A DNA stretch of 64,000 nt from JBIKWM01 sp044356305 (GCA_044356305.1 JBIKWM010000001.1:62001-126000), one strand, 5' to 3'. Shown: positions 17,014 to 26,538, numbered from the stretch's first letter. Translations and numbers: made by a program. Notes: generated by a model not told the origin, from the sequence alone.

Positions 17014-18813
17014 TCACTGTAGTGCTACACGGGCAAAGGCCTTCCGCCCATCCTGTTCCACATTCACGCTGTAAAGACCCGGGGCCTCACCGCTGAGGTC
17101 AAATGAGATGGCATCGGCCCGCATGGAGATGTTGAATACCACGCGGCCCGTGGCATCGTGCACAGTGACCATTGCCGGTTGCGTTGGGGAGGCGCCCGAC
17201 AATTCGGCCCGAACGCTACCTGAGGTTGGGTTCGGGCCAAGGGTAAGGCCAAGTTCTGCCGTACCCTTGTTGACGTGGGTGACAAGCACCGAGCAGGTAT
17301 CCGTTCCTACTGGGCTCACGCCCGTGCCATCGGCCACGCAGAAATCGAGGCCCGCGAACATCACATCGCCCTGACCGACTGTGATATTATATGACGTGGT
17401 CTGTGGCACCCCAGGTATGTCAACATGGATTACGTACTCGTCAGTTCCCGTCTCGGGCATGAAGCTGAAAGTGTAAACCCCATTGATATCGGTGATGTCG
17501 TGACCCATGATGAACGAACCACCGGGCGGTATTTTCTCAACCACCACATCAATGAGCGGGATGGGGTCTTCTTCGGCCACCTTACCCACCAGCTCACCTA
17601 ACATGAACGAGCCGCCATACACGGTGCCAGTAAGTGTGCATAGGCCGGAGTTGGTGGGCCATGTGATCATCTGTATGTCGGTGACAATGTTGTTGCCGCA
17701 ATCGGAATCGATCTGCTGGGCAATGTCAAAATCATGAACATCGCCCGAATAAGTGGCGCAACTGTTGGGATTAACACCAAAATCAGGCAACACCCTGATG
17801 ATGTATTGACGATAGGCCTGTACAGTGGTGCTATACTGACCGTTGGCATCAGTAAGGATGCCGTCCGCCTGATTGAGCCAAAAACCATAATTGTCCCATT
17901 GGTATAGCTGAACCGGGCAATTGACACACGGCTGACCGGTACCGGCCATGGTAACAGTACCTGTCAATTGGCTCGGGTAATAATCGATGTAAGCCATGGC
18001 GGTGTCGTAGCAGAAGTTGCCGTCATGGACAACCAACTTTATCTCACCCGAATTGGTAGTATTGAGGAAATAACTCGGAAACTGAACTCCATTATCGCTG
18101 AAATCGCAGCATCCGTTCACCTGTATCCACTCGTAGGTGTAATATCCGTCTCCACCATAGCCATACCCTTCTAAGGACAGAACATCCTGGTCGCACCCCG
18201 TGAGCACCGAGGCCGTGCCGATCTCAGCGAGCACCGGGACCGGGTCTGTGACAACAAGAGCTTCGGTGTATGTCACGCTGCAGCCATACACATCGCTTAC
18301 CGTGAAGTCGTAGAGGCCGGCACATAGGCTCCACACATCAAATCCGGCCTGCGCCAATGGATCGCCCCATGCAATGCTCAGGGTCTGGCCTGGCAATGCG
18401 CTTGTCACCACCAGTGAGGTGCTGGCATCGCACAGACCGACACATGAGGTCATTGCGGGGGCCACATACACCTGCGCCCGGTCCACAACGGTCACCTGCC
18501 GCTGCATCTGGCCTGAACATCCGGCCCCATCGCTGGCGTTGAGCGTAACCTGATACGTGCCTGTGCTGCCGTAAAGGTGGGTGGGGTTCTGATCAAAGTA
18601 CTGCGTGCCCTCGCCCATGTCCCATACCCAGATGTTCATGGGCCCGCCCGGTGAGGAGCTCTGATCCATGAACTGGATGGGCAGCCCCAGACATACTGTG
18701 TCGGGCACCAGCGAGCTGCTCACAAAATCGAAATCAGTGAAGCATGGCAGATTCACCTGGGCCTGTGCCGAGGCTGCTACAATGCCAAATACAAAGGGTA
18801 GTGCTTTTTTCAT
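17014..18813 (-). CDS. PKD-domain secreted protein with T9SS tail (paralogue 1)
   Basis: A 599-residue exported protein with the same architecture as its downstream neighbour: signal peptide (MKKALPFVFGIVAASAQA), PKD domain (IWVWDMGEGTQYFDQNPTHL), internal beta-sandwich modules with paired cysteines (GQPCVNCPVQLYQWDN), and a C-terminal sorting domain (LGPNPTSGSVRAEL to GLYSVNVEQDG). It is first in a two-gene minus-strand operon. The pair looks like a tandem duplication that has diverged except in a short conserved block. No catalytic motif was found, so an adhesive, structural or carrier role is only inferred. Confidence 0.82.
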   Translation of the reverse strand: MKKALPFVFGIVAASAQAQVNLPCFTDFDFVSSSLVPDTVCLGLPIQFMDQSSSPGGPMNIWVWDMGEGTQYFDQNPTHLYGSTGTYQVTLNASDGAGCSGQMQRQVTVVDRAQVYVAPAMTSCVGLCDASTSLVVTSALPGQTLSIAWGDPLAQAGFDVWSLCAGLYDFTVSDVYGCSVTYTEALVVTDPVPVLAEIGTASVLTGCDQDVLSLEGYGYGGDGYYTYEWIQVNGCCDFSDNGVQFPSYFLNTTNSGEIKLVVHDGNFCYDTAMAYIDYYPSQLTGTVTMAGTGQPCVNCPVQLYQWDNYGFWLNQADGILTDANGQYSTTVQAYRQYIIRVLPDFGVNPNSCATYSGDVHDFDIAQQIDSDCGNNIVTDIQMITWPTNSGLCTLTGTVYGGSFMLGELVGKVAEEDPIPLIDVVVEKIPPGGSFIMGHDITDINGVYTFSFMPETGTDEYVIHVDIPGVPQTTSYNITVGQGDVMFAGLDFCVADGTGVSPVGTDTCSVLVTHVNKGTAELGLTLGPNPTSGSVRAELSGASPTQPAMVTVHDATGRVVFNISMRADAISFDLSGEAPGLYSVNVEQDGRKAFARVALQ

Positions 18814-18821
18814 GCGATGGC

Positions 18822-18829
18822 TACTTTTG
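18822..18829 (+). promoter_or_regulatory. -7 element of the sensor phosphatase gene
   Basis: TACTTTTG matches the Bacteroidota -7 consensus TAnnTTTG and is about 58 bases before the ATG at 18888. A TTG at the right -33 spacing is missing, so the promoter may need an activator or be weak. Confidence 0.4.
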
Positions 18830-18887
18830 ATCGGCCCGCTTTAACGGGTGCTTAAGTGTCGTGGTTAGGATTACGAGCGGTGAAGTT

Positions 18888-21800
18888 ATGAACAGGTTGG
18901 CAGTGGTAATGACCAAGATCATTCTGGTGATATTGGCAGTTTACAGCCCTCAATGCCTTGCTCAAAAATATGATTTTGAGAACTTTACCGTGGAGAATGG
19001 GCTCTCCCAATCGCAGATTCTCTGCATGTTTCAAGATGATCAGGGAGAGCTTTGGCTAGGTACAAATCAAGGCGGGATCAATCGCTATGATGGTCACAAC
19101 TTCACACATCTGACCAAGGAACATGGGCTAGCAGACAATGTGGTTTTCGCTATTGCTTACGATTCGAGAAAGCAGGTTTTGGTTGGAACAGCCAATGGTC
19201 TGACAGTCATTAATGGAAGAAAGATGTTCTCTCTTAGAAAGGAGAATGGTCTTCCTCATAACGGTGTTGTGAGCATCCTAACAGACATTAGTGGTACTAC
19301 GTGGTTGGGAACCGGTTCTGGATTAGCTAAAATGGAAGGCGATTCTGTCCGACCATTCAAATTAGACTCATCTTTAGATGCATCGACTATTCTCAATATT
19401 CGTCAAGACTCAGACGCCAATTTGTGGTTCTGCACCGTTCAGAATGGGTTTTTCAAATGGGATGGTGTTAGCGTCCAGAAGTACTTTACTGAGTCTGGAA
19501 ATGTTGGCGCCTATGTATACGATGTCCTTCCTGCAAGGGACAGTACAATAATATTCGGAAGACGATCGCTTTACGTTCAAAGGGGTGATTCCATTTATGA
19601 AGTGAATGACCCTGCCATTAAATCTCCCGTAAACTATTTTGGATACTGTACTGACAATAGTTCTAATCTATGGATTGGCACTGGTGAGGGAGTGATTAAA
19701 TTCAGCAACGGGAAGTACCGAACATACACTAGATCAAACGGCTTGGTGGACGATAATATTTGGAAAATAATGCAAGATCGTGAAGGTAACATATGGTTCG
19801 GATCTAGAAGCAATGGACTCAGTAAGTTGAGCAGTGAGAGATTTGTTTTGTATGATGATGAGAAGATTTTTTCAGAAATTCAAGTTTATGCGATAGCTGT
19901 CAAAGGGATTGATACAGTCTATTTAGGTACTAAGAACAGCATTGTTGAAAAAACAGATAATTCGTTTAAGGTTGAGGTAAAGAAAAACATCCAAGTTAAA
20001 AAAATTGCCATTGATGATTCAGGTGTTTTTTGGATAGCGACTGGCAACGGTGGGTTGCTTAGAGGAAAGCCGGGTAGTTATAAGGTCATTTTGCCCCCAG
20101 AAAATTGGGGCGATGGTGTACGTCAGTACTATGATGTTCTGATTGATCAAGATACCGTATGGTTGGCTTCAAAAAATGGCCTGCTTTACTATACAGGAGG
20201 GAAGTTTGGAAGACCCACAGGCGCACAATCTTTCCAAAAGGACATTTATCAGCTGGTCAAAGATGATCAAGGCCGACTTTGGGGGGCTTATGAGGAGGGT
20301 GTTATCCTCTATTATAATGGAGTGACTAGAAAAATGGGGAAAATTGATGGGTTGTTTGATGGTCGATGTAGATCTGTAATTATCGATCTGCAGGGCGTGA
20401 TGTGGTTTGGAACCAATGAAGGAATTTGTCTATATGACGAAAAGGCAAGTCGATTTTTAGGAACAAAAGATGGCCTTTTCGCTGAAGCAGTGTATTCGTT
20501 GATGATTGATAAAACTGGGGCCGTATGGGTCGGACAGTCGAAGGGAATTTGCAAGGTGACTGTTGACAGTCAAGGAAAGATTGGTGTAAAGCAGTATGGG
20601 AGGAAGGATGGATTTATGGGTAAGGGTTGTATTAACAACTCAATCTGTCAATTACCCTCAGGCGAAATCTATATCGGCACCGCGAGCGGACTTGTAGTTT
20701 ATCAGCCAAAGTTGGACAACGAAAGCATTCACCGATCAATTACTCGAATAAAGGCGGTCCGGTTGTTCAATACCGAGGAGGGGATCAAGGGTTTGTGTGA
20801 CAGTCTTGACCCTGAGGGTCTTCCTATTGGGCTACAGCTCCCGTTCAACCAGAATCACCTAACTTTCAAATTCAGTGGCGTCAGTCTTACGGCTCCTAAC
20901 GCTGTGGTTTACCAGTATTTCATGGAAGGATTTGATGAGACTTGGTCGCCCGTCACAACTTCTGATGAAGCAGTTTATGCAAACCTTCCTCCTGGCAGCT
21001 ACACTTTCCGCGTCCGCTCAGGATATGAGTCTGATGTGAAGTATAGTCCTGACGTGAGTTATAGTTTTATTATTCTCCCCCCTTTTTACAAGACCAATTG
21101 GTTCTATGCGCTGTGCATCATCATTGGCTCGGGGTTCATTTACTCATACTACGCCATTCGCAGGGCCAACACCCAGATCACCCGTCAGAAGGAGGAGATT
21201 GAGGGCCAGAAGAGCCTCATTGAACGCAGGAATATCGAGGTGATGGACAGCATCAACTATGCCCGCACCATTCAGGATGCAATTCTGCCCAGTGATCAGA
21301 TCTGGGCCGAGAATGTGGGCGACTCATTCGTGCTATACATGCCCAAGGACATTGTGTCGGGCGATTTCTATTGGACCGAGAAACGGGGCAGCAGCTCGCT
21401 GTTCGCAGCTGTTGACTGCACGGGGCACGGGGTGCCGGGTGCCTTTATGAGCATAATCGGATACAACGGCCTCAACTCTGCTGTGAATGAGCACCGCCTA
21501 ACAAGGCCCGATGTGATCCTGAACTTCCTAAACATGTCGGTGAACGAGGGCCTGCGCAAGCGCGAGGGCAGGAGCATCAAGGATGGCATGGACATCGCCC
21601 TCTGCCTGCTCGACAGGGCCCGCATGAAGGTCGATTTTGCAGGGGCCTACAATCCGATGTACATTGTGAGAGATGGCGAACTACAGATATACAAGGGCGA
21701 GCGGAGAGCCGTGGGGACAGAGGCCGAGGCAGACCAGGGCGGGTTCAAGATGGTGACCGTACCTGTTCAGCCCGGAGACATGATCTACGTGTTCTCGGAT

Positions 21801-21989
21801 GGTTTTGCTGATCAGTTCGGTGGCCCGCATGGCAAGAAACTTAAGTCGTCAGGTTTCCGCGATCAGCTGCTTAGCATATACCACCAGCCGCTCGATGTCC
21901 AGAAGATGCGGTTACGCCAGTTCTTCTTTGATTGGAAGGGTTCTTTGGAGCAGGTAGACGATGTTTGTGTAATAGGTGTGCGGGTTTGA
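18888..21989 (+). CDS. Two-component-type propeller sensor with SpoIIE/PP2C phosphatase
   Basis: A 1033-residue membrane sensor. A signal peptide (MNRLAVVMTKIILVILAVYS) leads into about 14 regulator-propeller repeats (phrases like GELWLGTNQGGINRYDG and NIWFGSRSNGLSKL), a Y_Y_Y domain (about 620-720), one transmembrane helix (FYALCIIIGSGFIYSYYAI), a short coiled coil and a C-terminal SpoIIE-type PP2C phosphatase with the metal-site phrases VSGDFYW, VDCTGHGVPGAFMS and YVFSDGFADQFGG. Output is probably dephosphorylation of an anti-anti-sigma or similar partner. The first 2.2 kb are much more AT-rich than the last 0.9 kb, suggesting domain-level recombination. ATG at 18888 is preceded by a purine-rich GAGCGGTGAAG. 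Confidence 0.9.
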   Translation: MNRLAVVMTKIILVILAVYSPQCLAQKYDFENFTVENGLSQSQILCMFQDDQGELWLGTNQGGINRYDGHNFTHLTKEHGLADNVVFAIAYDSRKQVLVGTANGLTVINGRKMFSLRKENGLPHNGVVSILTDISGTTWLGTGSGLAKMEGDSVRPFKLDSSLDASTILNIRQDSDANLWFCTVQNGFFKWDGVSVQKYFTESGNVGAYVYDVLPARDSTIIFGRRSLYVQRGDSIYEVNDPAIKSPVNYFGYCTDNSSNLWIGTGEGVIKFSNGKYRTYTRSNGLVDDNIWKIMQDREGNIWFGSRSNGLSKLSSERFVLYDDEKIFSEIQVYAIAVKGIDTVYLGTKNSIVEKTDNSFKVEVKKNIQVKKIAIDDSGVFWIATGNGGLLRGKPGSYKVILPPENWGDGVRQYYDVLIDQDTVWLASKNGLLYYTGGKFGRPTGAQSFQKDIYQLVKDDQGRLWGAYEEGVILYYNGVTRKMGKIDGLFDGRCRSVIIDLQGVMWFGTNEGICLYDEKASRFLGTKDGLFAEAVYSLMIDKTGAVWVGQSKGICKVTVDSQGKIGVKQYGRKDGFMGKGCINNSICQLPSGEIYIGTASGLVVYQPKLDNESIHRSITRIKAVRLFNTEEGIKGLCDSLDPEGLPIGLQLPFNQNHLTFKFSGVSLTAPNAVVYQYFMEGFDETWSPVTTSDEAVYANLPPGSYTFRVRSGYESDVKYSPDVSYSFIILPPFYKTNWFYALCIIIGSGFIYSYYAIRRANTQITRQKEEIEGQKSLIERRNIEVMDSINYARTIQDAILPSDQIWAENVGDSFVLYMPKDIVSGDFYWTEKRGSSSLFAAVDCTGHGVPGAFMSIIGYNGLNSAVNEHRLTRPDVILNFLNMSVNEGLRKREGRSIKDGMDIALCLLDRARMKVDFAGAYNPMYIVRDGELQIYKGERRAVGTEAEADQGGFKMVTVPVQPGDMIYVFSDGFADQFGGPHGKKLKSSGFRDQLLSIYHQPLDVQKMRLRQFFFDWKGSLEQVDDVCVIGVRV

Positions 21990-22053
21990 CATTTATCAGC
22001 ATATTTGCACCCCGCAAAACGGGAAGCTCCTCAGGGGGGCTAATTGAAATTTT

Positions 22054-22129
<76 letters not shown>

Positions 22130-22133
22130 CCGA

Positions 22134-22156
22134 CCCCGCCACGAGCGGGGTTTTTT
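22134..22156 (+). terminator. Terminator of tRNA-Ala
   Basis: Stem CCCCGC / GCGGGG with loop CACGA, followed by six T, directly downstream of the tRNA. Confidence 0.9.
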
Positions 22157-22228
22157 GTTTTCACCAAGCAGTGGCCATAGAGTATCGGATTAAGGCCGTT
22201 TAAAGCCGTGCGTATATCGAGGCATTGG

Positions 22229-23806
22229 TCACCCACTGGCCAGAGCGTCCCGCACCGCGTGCGGGAAGGTCACCGGTTCGAATCCGGTATTCTCCACCAA
22301 GCCGGACAAAACCAGATTCTGTGGTTGTGTCCGGCTTTTTAGTTTTCTGGAATCCCCATCAGCATTGAGACACAGAACGAGACCTTCATTCAGTCGAGCG
22401 GTTCGAACTCTCTCACCGTCAAAAACGACATTTTCGGGAAATATCGAACCGAAAATTTCTAATCTCCGCTCAGACAGCGAGTTGCGCATGAGTGTTCCAA
22501 GTGTTGACAGGGCCAGTGAAGCCTTCTTTATCAACTCTTGATTTCCATTTTCAGATCGTGTCAGTCTATTGAGATCTCCTTCAATCTCGTCCAATGTGAT
22601 CTGACAGCGCTCTCTCATCTGTGAATAATCTGAATGGGAAATCTGACCGTCCATATACCCATCTTGGATTCTATTCAGGCGACCTCTCTGCTTTTCAGCC
22701 TCAGCGCTTAGTTTTTCCACCCTGTCCCTATCGTCTCTGTTCTGATACGCAACCATCTTTGAAACTAGGGCCTCATAAATTGCCTTTGCATCCCCGCTGA
22801 AGCTGAAGGAATTCATTACGCTGTAAAGTACCGAATCGAGGGACTCAGCCTTATGTCGTTCAATCGCGCAATGATTGCAGTGATAGTAGGAATACTTGAC
22901 GCCCTTTCTTCCAGTTGATGAACTGGCTGTGAGCTTCAAACCACAATGTGAACAATTGACTAATCCTCTGAATGGGAACCTTTGGCTATCTTCTCTGCTA
23001 TTGACCCTTGTCCGTCTAGATTTTCCCCTGAGCGCATCTTGAACTTCGTTGAATAAAGACTCTGTGATAATCGGCTCGTGGATCCCCCTTACTAAGTACC
23101 CTTTCACCTGTTCTGTGTCAGGGACGCTCACCATACCATAGTAAACATGATTGCGGAACATTCCAGAAAGGTTGCTCTTTTGAATTCTCAATCCTCTTTT
23201 CTGCAACTCAGAAAGCACGGTACGTTGACCAGCCCCTGAAGCGATTTGGCGGAATGCCCACAGAACATCTTTTGCCTGAGTTGACGGGATGATAATTGGC
23301 CTATTATTCTCGTCATGCGCATTGCGGTATCCAATTGGTGCTTTGGAGCACCATCGGCCAGCTTTCTTAGCAGCCATCAACCCGCCCTTTATCTTTATCG
23401 ATCTTCGCTCGTTATCAACCTGAGGAATGGCCAAATACATTGCAAGGATAAGCTTGTTCTCAGGAATGCGCAGATCTATCGGCTGCTCGATAGCCTGAGG
23501 CGTCACGCCAAGATTCTGTAGTCGTTCAATCATCTTGTAGGCGTCAAGGATGTTCCTTGAGAAACGGTCCCAAGACGTGAAGAGAATGACCTCAGCAAGC
23601 CCTTTGTTCTGTTTCAGGTGAGCAAGGAAGCGATTGAACTCAGGCCTATTGAAATCCTTGGCAGAGTGATCTTCTTTGAAAATGTAAACAGGCTCCAGAT
23701 TATTCAATGCGCAGTACCGCTCAAGAGCACTCATCTGAACATCTAAACTGTAGCCTTTGGCTTGCTCGTCACTTGAGACACGCGCCATCAGGATTGCTCG
23801 TTTCAT
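22229..23806 (-). CDS. Large serine recombinase
   Basis: A 525-residue site-specific recombinase. The N-terminal resolvase domain (1-150) has the nucleophile motif ARVSSDEQ (Ser11) and the helix with TSWDRFSRN; the recombinase domain follows (KAPIGYRNAHDENNRPI), then a zinc ribbon (CSHCG and HCNHC, about 300-340) and a coiled coil rich in R, E and Q. Such enzymes integrate and excise phages or islands. The last 20 or so residues (GFEPVTFPHAVRDALASG) are simply the antisense translation of the tRNA-Ala remnant, so the present C-terminus was formed at the junction. Composition is lower in GC than the flanking chromosome. Confidence 0.9.
   Translation of the reverse strand: MKRAILMARVSSDEQAKGYSLDVQMSALERYCALNNLEPVYIFKEDHSAKDFNRPEFNRFLAHLKQNKGLAEVILFTSWDRFSRNILDAYKMIERLQNLGVTPQAIEQPIDLRIPENKLILAMYLAIPQVDNERRSIKIKGGLMAAKKAGRWCSKAPIGYRNAHDENNRPIIIPSTQAKDVLWAFRQIASGAGQRTVLSELQKRGLRIQKSNLSGMFRNHVYYGMVSVPDTEQVKGYLVRGIHEPIITESLFNEVQDALRGKSRRTRVNSREDSQRFPFRGLVNCSHCGLKLTASSSTGRKGVKYSYYHCNHCAIERHKAESLDSVLYSVMNSFSFSGDAKAIYEALVSKMVAYQNRDDRDRVEKLSAEAEKQRGRLNRIQDGYMDGQISHSDYSQMRERCQITLDEIEGDLNRLTRSENGNQELIKKASLALSTLGTLMRNSLSERRLEIFGSIFPENVVFDGERVRTARLNEGLVLCLNADGDSRKLKSRTQPQNLVLSGLVENTGFEPVTFPHAVRDALASG
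22231..22300 (+). pseudogene. tRNA-Ala-like remnant with intact 3' half (attachment-site candidate)
   Basis: The 32 bases at 22267-22298 repeat the tRNA-Ala 3' end exactly. Upstream, a degraded D-arm (ACTGGCCAGAGCG against GTTGGCTAGAGCG) and an abnormal anticodon arm (6-bp stem TCCCGC/GCGGGA, loop ACCGCGT without U33) remain, but no matching acceptor 5' strand is seen, so it should not give a functional tRNA. The 3' end of the serine recombinase frame reads through it on the opposite strand. Confidence 0.75.
22301..22340 (+). terminator. Terminator after the tRNA-like remnant
   Basis: Stem GCCGGACA / TGTCCGGC followed by TTTTT on the plus strand. It lies inside the antisense 3' end of the recombinase frame, which implies that this part of the frame was once tRNA trailer sequence. 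Confidence 0.75.
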
Positions 23807-23964
23807 TTGCTTCGGATTGATGTTGATTCATGGACAACGACAATTCTGCGACAGACCGAAGCCAGTCCATCATCATCAGTAATTGTGGGTCGGAGTATCG
23901 GTCAGCGTTCTTTCCAAGTAACCGCTTGCATTCTTCGATTGTTAACACGTGTTCGGAAAAGACA

Positions 23965-23991
23965 GCTCACCCCATTTTTCTGGTGGTGAGC
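23965..23991. terminator. Hairpin between recombinase and MerR-like genes
   Basis: GCTCACC (23965-23971) pairs with GGTGAGC (23985-23991). On the minus strand it is followed by TGTCTTTTCC and could end the MerR-like transcript; on the plus strand by CACTTTT. The remainder of 23807-24026 has no credible gene. Confidence 0.35.
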
Positions 23992-24026
23992 CACTTTTAA
24001 CAAAAGGCCTGTTGTATCCAGTGCCA

Positions 24027-24944
24027 TTACAGTTTTGTTTTTTCAGTTATTTCGGAATAGGCAATAACTCCATTCTGTGTTTTTACGGTCAAATCTGCAT
24101 ATCCTTTGGTGCGGAGCGCCTCTCCTAACCGAACCGCCATGTCAAGTTTCAATTCTCTCGTAACTTCAAAGGTCATTTCTCCATCCGCTTTTGGGAAGCG
24201 CACTGAAACAGATTTCACATCCTTGTCCCTTAAGGCCTCAAGAATCCTCATTTCCTTCGCATTGATCAAACTGAAAGAAAAGTGCAGTTTTGATGGTGAA
24301 GTGGTAACGAAGACCTCATTGACAACCTCTGTGAGACTCAGGATTAGGTGAGAGCCATTGAAGAACTTGCTTACATCGAATCCCTTTAACCCGTTCGCTG
24401 CTATAAGTTCGACATTCATTAGCTGAACATTTCCTTCGGAGGAGATGATCAAGCTTATCGGTTCACGGCATATGAATGTAAGGCCGACAATTCCATCAAA
24501 GTGTGAGAAATCAGGTAGATTCTCTTGAAGTCCTTTTAGGATCATCTGCCGAATCTCCTTATTCTTCAGGAGCTCAACGGCCACTTCATATGAAATGCCA
24601 CTTCGGTCACATATGAATCTGGTTATCTCGGGCATTTCCTCCAGGGCAGTTGTGATATCGACCAATGTGGGCGTGCAGAAGGAATCACGTATGATCTTTA
24701 TCTTTTCAAGAGGATAATTGAAAGATCGTAGACGCTGGATGACCCTGATCCAAATTAGCTCCGCGAAGGTGAACCGATGCCACTTGTTCGCCACCGTGGG
24801 CGAAAGCAGTAGTCCTTTGTGGTTCCATTCGGCAAGAGACTTAACAGGTACCCCCGTGTCTTTGGCGAGAAACTCCCGCTTCATCAGTCTCGTCATCATT
24901 TCTTGATGACCCGGACTCCAATTGAAGGGATTTACTGTCTGCAT
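24027..24944 (-). CDS. MerR-like DNA-binding protein of the island
   Basis: A 305-residue protein. Residues about 15-75 read as a MerR-type winged helix (VPVKSLAEWNHKGLLLSPTV, then YPLEKIKIIRD). The remaining 230 residues match no family I know; they alternate beta-like stretches and end with a charged segment. No metal-binding cysteine cluster of classical MerR sensors is seen, so the signal is unknown. ATG at 24944 is preferred over a GTG four codons upstream. A dyad lies about 65 bases upstream (25007-25023). With the adjacent recombinase it probably belongs to an acquired element, perhaps controlling it. Confidence 0.65.
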   Translation of the reverse strand: MQTVNPFNWSPGHQEMMTRLMKREFLAKDTGVPVKSLAEWNHKGLLLSPTVANKWHRFTFAELIWIRVIQRLRSFNYPLEKIKIIRDSFCTPTLVDITTALEEMPEITRFICDRSGISYEVAVELLKNKEIRQMILKGLQENLPDFSHFDGIVGLTFICREPISLIISSEGNVQLMNVELIAANGLKGFDVSKFFNGSHLILSLTEVVNEVFVTTSPSKLHFSFSLINAKEMRILEALRDKDVKSVSVRFPKADGEMTFEVTRELKLDMAVRLGEALRTKGYADLTVKTQNGVIAYSEITEKTKL

Positions 24945-24985
24945 TCGGCCTAACACTTAGTGACCAAAATCGAGACATTCGATTT

Positions 24986-25039
24986 CGCACCGCAAACATA
25001 CATGATACCACATAATGTGTGGTGCGGGCAAATGTGCCC
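24986..25039. promoter_or_regulatory. Nested inverted repeats upstream of the MerR-like gene
   Basis: ACCACA-N5-TGTGGT at 25007-25023 is a perfect dyad; CGCACC (24986-24991) pairs with GGTGCG (25021-25026), and GGGCA-AATG-TGCCC follows at 25026-25039. The position suits an autoregulatory operator of the MerR-like protein. Confidence 0.4.
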
Positions 25040-26495
25040 GTATATGAGTCTTGGGTAATAAACGCGATGCATGTGGAAACGCCTTTTGAGAACTTGAACT
25101 GGTCTCTGTCCGAAGTACATTGACCCTAGGAGATGTAGAGGGTGAAGCACCTGCTAGACGCAAGCAACTTCATGGTGAGCAATGGGACTCGTATGGAGTA
25201 GATCATTATTCCTAAGATGAGAATCAAACTTGAGATGATTGCAGGCCGAGAACACCGATTCAGTCGGCCTTCTGGGCCCAATCACATTCTGAATTCTATA
25301 GTCCATGAGTTACTCAATTAACGGGTTGAGTTTCACTAGCGGCCATAATTGGATCAACAGAAAGCCCCTCCGCGTTGCGAAAACCGCAGCATCAATCTTC
25401 GAAAGTGACGAACCGATTGATACAGGAGTCCAAGGTGGGCTATTCGGGGGCCAGTATTGTGGCCCAAAGGCCCACTAAATGCGGCCTCCTAGAGATAATT
25501 TCAGTGACCGCTCTTTCATTCAAGGGTCTTTCTCATGCGCATAGAGAAAAACGGCACGAAGTACCAGCATTTGCCTAGTTGGTTCTCACAAGTCAAAAGA
25601 GTGAGCAAGTTGTGCAGTTTGTAAATCCCCTCCACGAATGGAAGATGAGCATCGTTTTGCTTTGGAAGAGAAACCCAGTGATTACGCGGCATAGGAGGCC
25701 GGATTGGGGGCCGGTTGGGAGGCCGGTTGGGAGGCCGATTGGGAGGCCGGTTGGGAGGCCGGTTGGCCCCACCCAATCCGGCCCTAGTTGGCTAGTATGT
25801 TGGGGCTTTTTCTGCCTTTTCAGAATGCAAAGGACGCCAAATAGTGAATCGCGCCTTGAGCTTTCTGGAGTTTCAGATGATTCTGATGGATACGTCATAG
25901 TCCTGCGGACATACCTTCGTTTGATATACCCATTTTTGCCCTAGACTGCCCGTGATCAAATTGGTCGAGACGATTCGAGATGCCACCCGCGGGGTGCGGT
26001 CAGATATAACCAGCACCCACAAAAAGGTAGAATAGAAGAGCACAGGTACGGCTCGTCTTACCTAGAGCTCTTGGAATCTATGTACCCCGTGGTCGAGGGA
26101 GTCCGGAGGCTGGTTGGATGGCCGGTTGAGCGGCTGTCAGGCTCTTTATCAGAGGGTACATCGGGGGGCTCTATCTATTTGAGAGTGTCCTGATGCAAGT
26201 GTGAACGCAGAACGAGTTGGGAACCAAGCCCGGAGTATCACTGTTTACCGAAAAGAGCCTATTGGTCTGACAAGGGACCTGGAAGCGAATTTCATGTATC
26301 ATTCTCTGCGATGATATAGTCGAGTGGTAAGACTGTGAATTAATGATGCTGGAGATTGCGGCCTCTTGGTGGTCTTGGAGTGTTATATAAGAGGCCGAAT
26401 TGGGGGTGAATGCATCCGCACTTTGAGACTGTCGATTTTCAGGGAAGCTTAAAGATCGACAAGTCGATCAGGTTCGCAATGAAGGCGGGCTCAAT
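25040..26495. other. Gene-poor region with degenerate repeats
   Basis: Nearly 1.5 kb with no frame that looks like a gene. Open frames here are short, and the two longest overlap on opposite strands only because a 12-bp repeat (25694-25765) has no stop in any frame. Degenerate copies of the repeat word recur (GGAGGCTGGTTGG near 26104, GAGGCCGAATTGGGGG near 26393). Composition differs from the core chromosome. It reads like decayed or non-coding DNA of an acquired segment. Confidence 0.5.
25694..25765 (+). repeat. 12-bp minisatellite, six units
   Basis: Six tandem units close to GGAGGCCGGTTG (units start at 25694, 25706, 25718, 25730, 25742 and 25754) with single-base variants. Immediately after, CCACCCAATCCGGCC is a near inverted copy of the first unit, so the array could fold back. 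Confidence 0.9.
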
Positions 26496-26538
26496 ATGAC
26501 ATATATCATATTATGACACGTGTAGCCGCCTTACTTCG
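26496..26538 (+). promoter_or_regulatory. Crp/Fnr-type site and promoter of the lysyl-oxidase/cytochrome operon
   Basis: Dyad ATGACATATATCAT at 26496-26509, centre 28.5 bp before a -7-like element TTACTTCG (26531-26538). The start codon follows 54 bases after the -7 element. The layout equals that of seven other promoters in this window. Confidence 0.7.

Noticed and set aside
25516..25944. Overlapping proline/arginine-rich frames on both strands
   Set aside because: They are open only because the 12-bp repeat lacks stop codons; no start context, no family resemblance.
26305..26380. tRNA-like string (TATAGTCGAGTGGTAAGAC) in the gene-poor region
   Set aside because: It resembles a D arm, but no T arm with TTCRA loop and no acceptor pairing follow.
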